NCBI RefSeq assembly: GCF_036588685.1
Contig: NC_086384.1
Location: 55,470,945 to 55,534,944, forward strand
From: Mytilus trossulus
Lineage: Eukaryota; Mollusca; Bivalvia; Mytilida; Mytilidae
Direction: 5' to 3'
DNA: 64,000 nt
Below the pieces are notes generated by a model, which was not told the origin of the DNA, did not search any database, and saw nothing but the letters and a program-made list of their open reading frames with translations. The translations under genes and the position numbers were made by a program. Below, piece after piece: positions 56,972 to 64,000 of this stretch (the stretch's first letter is position 1; every line of letters starts with the position of its first letter).

Positions 56972-57345
56972 TTAAAGTCATATGAAACGAGTGAGTGGTG
57001 AAAAATAATGTTTATCTAATTCTTGAACCAATATATGTATCTATCCTAAACTTAGTCCTCTGTGCACGATTTTATTATCATTTTGGCAAATATAACATAT
57101 AATCGTCCTTTTTTTCTCTCTGTTTGTTATGATTTAACAAATACGGCTGCTCATTAAATGTCGTGTTTTGAAGCCGAGCTTTACCAATTGTCACCTTTTA
57201 GTAAACTTCTTCTAAATCTGGACAAATTAAAGAATTTTCCTCAGAAAAAAGTATATGTACATAAGTTGTATAATGAAAACTATCCAGTTAGTTATAAAAA
57301 GAATGTGCATATTTTTGTTTAATTTGAGGTTTCTTATGACTTTAA
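56972..57345. mobile_element. MITE with TTAAAGTCATA(A/T)GAAAC ends, short form
   Basis: Same inverted ends and flanking interior as 43720-44289 (GTGAAAAATAATGTT, CTCTGTGCACGA, AAGTATATGTACATAAGT) but about 200 bp shorter. ATGA occurs on both sides and may be the target duplication. Confidence 0.75.
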
Positions 57346-57919
57346 ACATGAGATTGAAAACAAGTCTATAGGCCCATCCACTTTGAAAATGACGTTCGGC
57401 TTGATTATGCAAGAAGTTTACTCGTAGATGTTTTATAAACATAACTTCAGATACATCTTTTTTTTTTTAAATTTCAAGTTAGATAAAGATGCCTTTAGTT
57501 TGCCCTAAAGGTTTGGAAATTTGATAAAAGAATTATTTGAAATGGATGGTAACAAAAAGTTAGAGCAAACTTATAAGTTCAACAGAAATACCCGAGTTTT
57601 TGCTCTTTTGAAACTTTTTAGCTGTCCATTGAATACAAATGTCTAGGAAATTGTATTACATGTCTAAATTTTCGGCATCATTCTCATCTAAAATAGTATA
57701 TTAAGATATAAGTGACTTACTTATTTTGACTAGACTTAAAACGAAGGAATCTAGCACCTTTCGTTAATAAATAATCGTAGGGTCAAAACTGTGTAGTATG
57801 TCCTTCAATATACATAACGCGAACCATTCATTGAAACATAGGATCACAATTGCAAGCTTCCAATCCAGGAGCCAAAAATGAAGTCCCTTGATAAATCCAC
57901 CAGCCTTTTATTATACTGA
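57346..57919. other. Spacer, nothing recognised
   Basis: No coding or repeat signal that I can place. Confidence 0.4.
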
Positions 57920-58990
57920 AAAAGTAAAATCACAAAAATACTGAACTCAGAGGAAAATCAATTCGGAATGTCCATAATCACAAGGCAAAATCAAATAACA
58001 AAACGCATCAAAAAGAATGGACAAGAACTGTCATATTCCTGACTTGGTACAGGAATTTTCAAATGTAGAAAATGGTGGCTTAAACCTGGTTCTATAGCGC
58101 TAACTCTCTCACTTTAACAACAGTCTCATCAAATTTCGTTATATTTACATGATGCGTTAAATATACAGTCACAATTAATAAAATAGTCAAAATATGGGTA
58201 CATCAGTCATCATCGTATAACTATTTATAAAGGGCCAATTTAACAGAACACAAAAACATCTTCTATCTACGAACACATTTATTGATTTGAGTGTCTGACG
58301 TCAGAAAATTTGTATACGTAACATAAATTTGTCGTTCAATGTGCATACAAACAGTTTCAAAATTTACATAGGCAATGTAATGCATACAGGGTTAAAAAAA
58401 TCAAAAGCATGCAAGAATAAATTACAGGAATAGACCGAGATTCAAACTAGTCCAAAAATTATAGGTAGAAATTATGAGAATTCAAAAATAGTTAATTCCA
58501 CTACGCGATCGAATTATTTGGATGTTTGTGGTTCAACGTATATGGTAATTCATAATAGAAATATATTATAATGACATATAATAGACCAATATAATACTGA
58601 CGGGATCTTTTAAAGTACAGAGTCACGTAATAAGAACAAAAGAAATACACAGAGTCGCATATACAAAACAAACCACAAAAAAATGAAAGCAAATTCAAAC
58701 ACATTGACGAGATGTATAAATACCGAGCCACGTCAAACGGATATCACATAACACCATTCAACAGTAAAAGTAATATTAATAATAGAACAAAGACAAACTA
58801 AAGAACAATAAAACATGTTGTTAAGATGATAAACAACATCAGTACGCAGAATCTATACATCAAGACCATCGTGTATTGTTTGAGAAGTTGATACGGAATA
58901 TTTATCAACAAGGTCTTGGCACCTTCCAATGAACGTTTTTAGAAAAATGACGAGACGTTCTTTGACTTGATAATTATGAAAAGATACTCA
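57920..58990 (+). repeat. Dispersed repeat family E, longest copy
   Basis: About 1 kb. Blocks in order: AAAATACTGAACTCAGAGGA, AATAACAAAACGCATCAAAA, CCTGACTTGGTACAGG, CTATAGCGCTAACTCTCTCA, ACACTCAA-type GACGTCAG, AATACTGACGGGATCTTTTA, CGAGCCACGTCAAACGGATA, GTTAAGATGATAAACAACAT. Reverse copies at 23690-24330 and 28130-28600 cover complementary parts. Short frames are not conserved. Confidence 0.8.
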
Positions 58991-59689
58991 AATAGATTTA
59001 AAGAGTATTCATTACACTTCCAACTACTGTACTAAAATTGAAGTTATTCTTAACTGTATATGGTGGATGTTAGTGTGAGTAAATGTTCCAAGTTTAATTT
59101 TTTATTTTAACCAGGAAGTTAATAAAATCACCCTACTCATAATCAAATTAATCATAGATTTGAAATAATCTATTGCTTTCTTAAATGCCGGTCATGACCT
59201 TTCAAAATTTATCAAAGAGACCATGTAGGGCTAATAGTATGAGAGAGTAACAGAAGTAAAAGAATACAAAATCTACACCCATAATTTGGATACAATTAAA
59301 TTGAGGTAATGGAAGAAATGGTTTGGTTCACGTTCCGTATAACGATTAAACTGATTGCTTGTTTATTCATTAAATAGAAAAATAAAAGAAATCACATACC
59401 TTGATCTTGATAATCAAAGGAAGCGTGGAAGGTTAATTTTAAAGAATATTCTTGCATTTAGGTCAACATATATATAGTAAAATGTCCTTGTTATTCAATT
59501 GAATAGTAGTATAATCCTCCTACCTTTAAATGAAAAGGAACAGGTGAAAATGTGTATACAATAGCACAAGTATAAAAACATTATGTTGTGGTTAAATCTG
59601 AAGTAGGTATTTAAAGTTTAAATTCTGTCAAGTTAGCCCTATGTTTTGATATTTGAATATCATAGCAGTGTATATCAGACATGTTGGTT
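58991..59689. other. Spacer, nothing recognised
   Basis: AT-rich DNA without assigned features. Confidence 0.4.
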
Positions 59690-60150
59690 GGCAGGTAGGG
59701 TCACACATTTATGAACATATATACCCTAATGATGGTTTTGTCCAAGTTTGGTTTTAAATTGGTCAAGTAGATTCAGAGATGCTCATTTTTGCAAAGGATT
59801 AGAACAAAAATACGAAAAAATGTAAATGACTGGTTTTAAATGGCATTTCCTCCTTAAGGGCTCAATTAACAATTTTGATCATGTTGATTTATTGGTAGAT
59901 CTTACTTTGATGAATATTATTGATGCTTACAGTTTATCATGCTTATCCCTATCTATCACAATATTCAAGATCAAAATAAAAACTACAATGGTCATTTAGA
60001 ATTTAGTTTAAATTTGCCCTTAGGTTTTACAGGAGAAGATTTGTGTTAAAGGTAACGGACGACGAACAGCAATATACGACGGACGATGGACGGCGACGAA
60101 CGACGGACGCCAAGTGATGTGAAAAGCTTATCTGGCGTTAAGAGTGAAAC
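59690..60150 (+). repeat. Dispersed repeat ending in GACGGACG motifs
   Basis: GTTTGGTTTTAAATTGGTCA and a terminal ACGACGGACG..GGACGACGAAC block ending GCCAAGTGATGTGAAAAGCT, typical of a widespread molluscan non-coding repeat (recognition, not verified). Confidence 0.5.
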
Positions 60151-60164
60151 AAAAAAAGCGAATT

Positions 60165-60345
60165 GCAAGGAAAATTAAAATCGAAAGGTTACTTATCAAA
60201 TGGTAAAATCAAAGTCTCCAACACATCAAGCGAATGGAAAACAACTGTCTTCCTGACTTGATTCAGACATTTATTTATGCAGAAAATGTTGGATTTAACC
60301 TTATTTTAGAGCTAGTTAAATTTCTCACATCCATGAAACAGATAT
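60165..60345 (+). repeat. Dispersed repeat family E, short diverged copy
   Basis: AAATGGTAAAATCAAAGTCT, CAACACATCAAGCGAATGGA and GACTTGATTCAGACATTTAT follow the family order. Confidence 0.5.
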
Positions 60346-61160
60346 TTCATGTCAATCTAACAACTCGTGCAGGTGTTTGTAATATTTTAAATGATTGCTT
60401 TAAATTCCGCATTTTAAGCTCTAAGATGCATAGCTTTGTTGTGAGCTGCAACGCTCTATCAAAGACGTGATATTAAGAAACTCAATCCAGGGAATAGTGT
60501 ATGAAATGGGGAATACTATTATCAACATAGTGTGCTCCGTTTTCATCCCATATGGAATATACTCACCAAATATATCGTATTAGTTCACTAGCACACTATT
60601 TAACAAATTTCTCTTACCGACTGTCTTAATATGTGGTTACTGTAAATTGAAATTAGCCCTGCCTACTAACCTAATACAGAACCCAAATAACCTATTATGG
60701 AAAATACACTGTCTTAATGCAGTTGCTTTTAACCAATCATATTCATATATACATGTACAGGAGATGAGATAAATGCTCAGTACGCAGCCACTCCCGGACT
60801 GTTGTTTCATAGAAATGTAAAGTTCATTATTTGAATCTAAAACCCCCTATTTGTTGTCGATTTCGTTCTCAATCAACCTCTGTTGTTTGACTGTCCCTTT
60901 GGTATCTTACTTCCCTCTTCTATTGCCAATTTCTCCCGGTGGATGCAAATCAAAATTTAGAATCAAATGCTCAATGTAAAGTGTATATGTTATTGCATAG
61001 GCTTCGAGGTTAATGTTAACATTAAAACTGAATGTTTAGCTATAGAAACATGTATATTACTACCGTTTATAAAATCAGTGTAAATTCATAAAAAAGAAGA
61101 TTTAGTATGATTGTTCAGACGACAACTAACCAACAGCGTCCAAATGAATAGATAGCTATT
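60346..61160. other. Spacer with a small repeat A remnant
   Basis: TGTTTGACTGTCCCTTTGG at about 60885 is a fragment of reverse family A. Nothing else recognised. Confidence 0.4.
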
Positions 61161-61164
61161 AAAG

Positions 61165-61580
61165 GTACCAGTTTTATTAGTTAGTACGCCAGACTCGCGT
61201 ATCGTCTACATAAGACTTATTAGTGACGCTCATATCAAAATATTTTTTAAAGCCAAACAAATGGAAAGTTGAAGAGCGTTGTGGTCCTAAAATTCCAAAA
61301 AGTTGTGCCAAATCCGGCTTAGGTTATCTATGCCTGGAATAAGAAAATGCTTAGTTTTTCGAAAATTTCAAAGGTTTTATAAACGTGAAATTTATAAAAA
61401 TGACCACATTATTGATATTCATTTCAACAACGAAATGTTGACTACTGGGCAGGTGATACCCTCGTCCACAAGCCGTGTTATCGACCCAGTGGTGTTAATA
61501 ATTTTCAAAAGTACCAGCATTTTAATTAAGAACGCCATACGCGTGTTTAGTCTACATATATGGAACGCCGGAACTGTCTT
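61165..61580. repeat. Dispersed repeat family C, about 1.2 copies
   Basis: TTAGTACGCCAGACTCGCGT, GTGACGCTCATATCAAAATA, GTTGACTACTGGGCAGGTGA and a second partial GAACGCCATACGCGTGTTTA. Confidence 0.8.
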
Positions 61581-62099
61581 ATAGTGTAAATATTTAATGT
61601 GTTTTGTCGCTTTGTTGTTACGTCCTGTCATTTCTTTTTTATGTTATGTGCAGATGCCTTTATATCCTGACACGGCATCTCTGTGTTATGTCATATAAGT
61701 AATTCGTTTGGTCAAACAATTGTATGATATGTCATTGCTAATCTTTGTTGTGTAAAATATGCATTACATTATGCTGTAACTACTATATATTCTGTGAATA
61801 CTTCGGAACTTTATGATCAACCACCTTTACATTCTCTCATTTTTATCTATGTTGTGTCTATTCTTCTTTTACGTAAGTCAGTTAATAATTGCGTCCTGTC
61901 TCCAATGTTATTGCTATGCAAAATGTTCTAGACGTTTTGTTTTGATTCACCTTTGTTCTATGTAAATCTCATGATATAATAGTCTTTTGGCGTTATGTTG
62001 CGTTTATACATATGTATATCCAGTGAAAAACATTATACATTATGGTATAATTCATATGCGTTTTGCCGTACAGTTGATACTCTCTGTGAGCATTCATTA

Positions 62100-62460
62100 C
62101 GTCATGTGCAAATGCCTTTTACATTAAGTGTAATTAACTAATACGTTTTGTGCAAACCTCGTTTACCTTATGTGCATGCATCGTTCATTCTATGTGCAAA
62201 CACCGTTTACCTTATGTGCAAACACCTATTACGTTATGTGCAAATACCTATTAAGTTATGTATAAAAACTACATCATTATGTGCAAACACTATTACTTTA
62301 TGTGCAAATACCGCTTACATTATGTGCACACACCATGGAAGTTATGTGCAAATGCCCATTACATTATGTCCAAACATCTATTACGTTATGTGCAAACACC
62401 TATTACGTTATGTCCAAAAACCTATTACGTTATGTGCAAACACCTATTACGTTCTGGTAA
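62100..62460 (+). repeat. Minisatellite, unit about 23 bp
   Basis: About 15 units of TTATGTGCAAACACCTATTACG with substitutions. Upstream sequence from about 61600 contains sparse related pieces (TTATGTGCAGATGCC, GTCATGTGCAAATGCC), suggesting an older decayed extension. Open frames across it are artefacts of the unit. Confidence 0.9.
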
Positions 62461-62674
62461 ACGTTTTTTTTTGGCACAGATTTAAAAACAAAACGCATCA
62501 GTGATATGCATTTTGAAAATGAAGAAAATTGAAATTTTTACCTTTCCTACAAACTGTGGATTTTTATAATTATATTGATTGATGTAAAACTGCTATATAC
62601 CTACAATGTATCTAGTTTTATGGGAAATTATTTTGCCTCACTTTAAAAGTGTGCATTATGCATCCATGCTGTTG

Positions 62675-62735
62675 TTTTTTCTATGGTCGGATTGTTGTCT
62701 CTTTGACACATTCCCCATTTCCATACTTAATTTTA
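62675..62735 (-). repeat. Dispersed repeat family F, terminal fragment
   Basis: GGTCGGATTGTTGTCTCTTT and GACACATTCCCCATTTCCAT match the end block at 21040-21090. Confidence 0.7.
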
Positions 62736-62834
62736 TTTGAAATTTGTTCACTTTACTTGTGGAAAATTTTAATAAATATACAGACACGACTCTGAGTTTC
62801 CAAGAGGTGCAACTGAAAGGAACAAAACGATATA

Positions 62835-62910
62835 AAATAGAAGATGTGGTACGAATGACAATGTGACAACTCTACACAAGAGACCAGGATGATTTGTTAT
62901 TACCCTCCCA
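62835..62910 (+). repeat. Dispersed repeat family B, short fragment
   Basis: ATAGAAGATGTGGTACGAAT and GACAACTCTACACAAGAGAC match the family start. Confidence 0.6.
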
Positions 62911-63644
62911 TTATGGTTTTCATATGTCCTAGATTGATGCTACAAATGTAATGACGTCTCCCACGATTCACGTAGCAGCTAAGGAATCCTACAAAATGTT
63001 AAAGATTTTATTTTCGTTCATTTCCTTTAACAGTTGTGAATATTATTCTGAATAACCTTCCTAAGACTTATTATTTCCTCCGTCCCTGACAAAGCGTGTT
63101 GAAAAGGTGGATGTCCTGAAAAGGGGATTTCAGGTGACCCGCCCCTCTTATCTGACAATTTTTTTTAAAAACTCACAGGGATGTTGGAAATTTTGATCCG
63201 ATTTTGGATAAAGCAGGTAGACGGGCGTAACAAAAAGCTGCATTTTCTCTAAAAAAAACCCTATTTTTTTCATATTAAAACTGCCTTATCCTGTAATCCA
63301 CAAAAATTACGCATACACATATTATTCTGGATGAAAGGGTTATCAGCCTTTTTTCACCTTCACTGGCCATACTCGAAATTAAATTCCGCAACTTGAAACT
63401 CCAGATAATGACTTTCATTTATCTGTATTTGGTCCAGTAACTTTTCGAATCGTGTCATCAAGAACGATACAAAAAAAAATACATTATCTAGTAATTGATA
63501 TTGTTTTCTTCTATTCTTTGTTTTATAAGTGATGTGTATATAGTTTCTTTTGTTGTCTATAAGAATGAATAAATAATTTCGTTGCTAAAATGATCATCAT
63601 AACATAATTTTCCCTTTGAATTTCAGAAAATACTGACTATCTAT
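62911..63644. other. Spacer, nothing recognised
   Basis: No coding or repeat signal that I can place. Confidence 0.4.
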
Positions 63645-63785
63645 AAAAAAAAGATGTGATATGCATGCCAATGCGAACATTCTCCACGAAAGACCAAACT
63701 GACAAAGAAATAAATAACAATAGATCCCCTTATGGCCTTTAACAAAAACCCATACCGCATAGTCATCTAATCTAAAAAAAAATTA
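63645..63785 (+). repeat. Dispersed repeat family B
   Basis: AAAGATGTGATATGCATGCC, GAAAGACCAAACTGACAAAG and CCCATACCGCATAGTCATCT follow the family order. Confidence 0.7.
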
Positions 63786-64000
63786 ACCCATTTAGTTTTT
63801 TTACCAGTTTTAAAAAAAATTGTTACAGTTAAGTAATTCGCTTTTATCCTGCTATTAGCTAGTTATTATATAAAAATAACAGGTAAACAACATTTTTTGG
63901 TTTGTTTGTACAAATACAAATAAATTTTCCTGCTACCCGCTTGCATGTTGATCAATCGGTAATATGGATTTCTTTCTGGTATTAGTATTTTTGGGTTTTC

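Noticed and set aside
62100..62460. CRISPR-like array
   Set aside because: The units abut one another without spacers of constant size, and the setting is an animal genome. It is a minisatellite.
62148..62504. 118-codon protein with repeated MCK motifs
   Set aside because: The frame is a translation of the 23-bp minisatellite; several frames are open for the same reason.

Overview
The window is AT-rich animal nuclear DNA. There are no long intron-free genes, the coding pieces sit in short exons with canonical GT/AG borders, and most of the rest is dispersed repeats, MITEs, foldbacks and minisatellites. The repeat families and the HEPN plus NHL-propeller gene family look like those of a marine bivalve, most probably a Mytilus-type mussel. 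That assignment is recognition and inference, not a database result.

Gene content is one family in two tandem minus-strand copies plus one loose fragment. Gene 1 (about 53.27 to 32.23 kb) can be read as 14 exons with perfect phase bookkeeping (2,949 nt, 982 codons plus stop): an N-terminal HEPN-like domain with an R-x4-H motif (DZIP3 type), two helical linker exons, a conserved 103-residue exon, nine short phase 1-1 exons with a degenerate repeated motif, and a terminal exon encoding an NHL-like beta-propeller. Gene 2 (about 22.30 to 4.63 kb) has the same exon order with only one short repeat exon. It is a pseudogene: exon 1 has two compensating indels with a premature stop between them, and the propeller exon is split by a 9,704-bp insertion. 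A third propeller exon lies on the plus strand at 1.75-2.74 kb, is broken by a MITE and stops, and has no recognisable 5' exons beside it.

The 9.7-kb insertion (4822-14525) has CACTA termini, about 45-bp inverted ends, 3-bp TAT target duplications and subterminal motif arrays. It is therefore a CACTA/EnSpm-class element, apparently without a transposase. Removing it with one target copy restores the host reading frame exactly. It carries a five-copy 260-bp tandem repeat, a small foldback, a 2,057-bp hAT-type element with an 8-bp target duplication, and a GC-rich palindromic repeat related to one inside gene 1.

Layout: 1-4.6 kb propeller pseudo-exon and MITEs; 4.6-22.3 kb gene 2 with the CACTA element and intronic repeats; 22.3-32.2 kb repeat-rich spacer with a tRNA-type SINE, a foldback, and tandem copies of the gene 1 coding tail; 32.2-53.3 kb gene 1; 53.3-64 kb dispersed repeats, a MITE and a 23-bp minisatellite with no convincing gene. 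The HEPN-plus-propeller layout resembles TRIM-NHL proteins with an RNase-like HEPN fold in place of RING/B-box, so RNA-directed or immune function is a hypothesis only.
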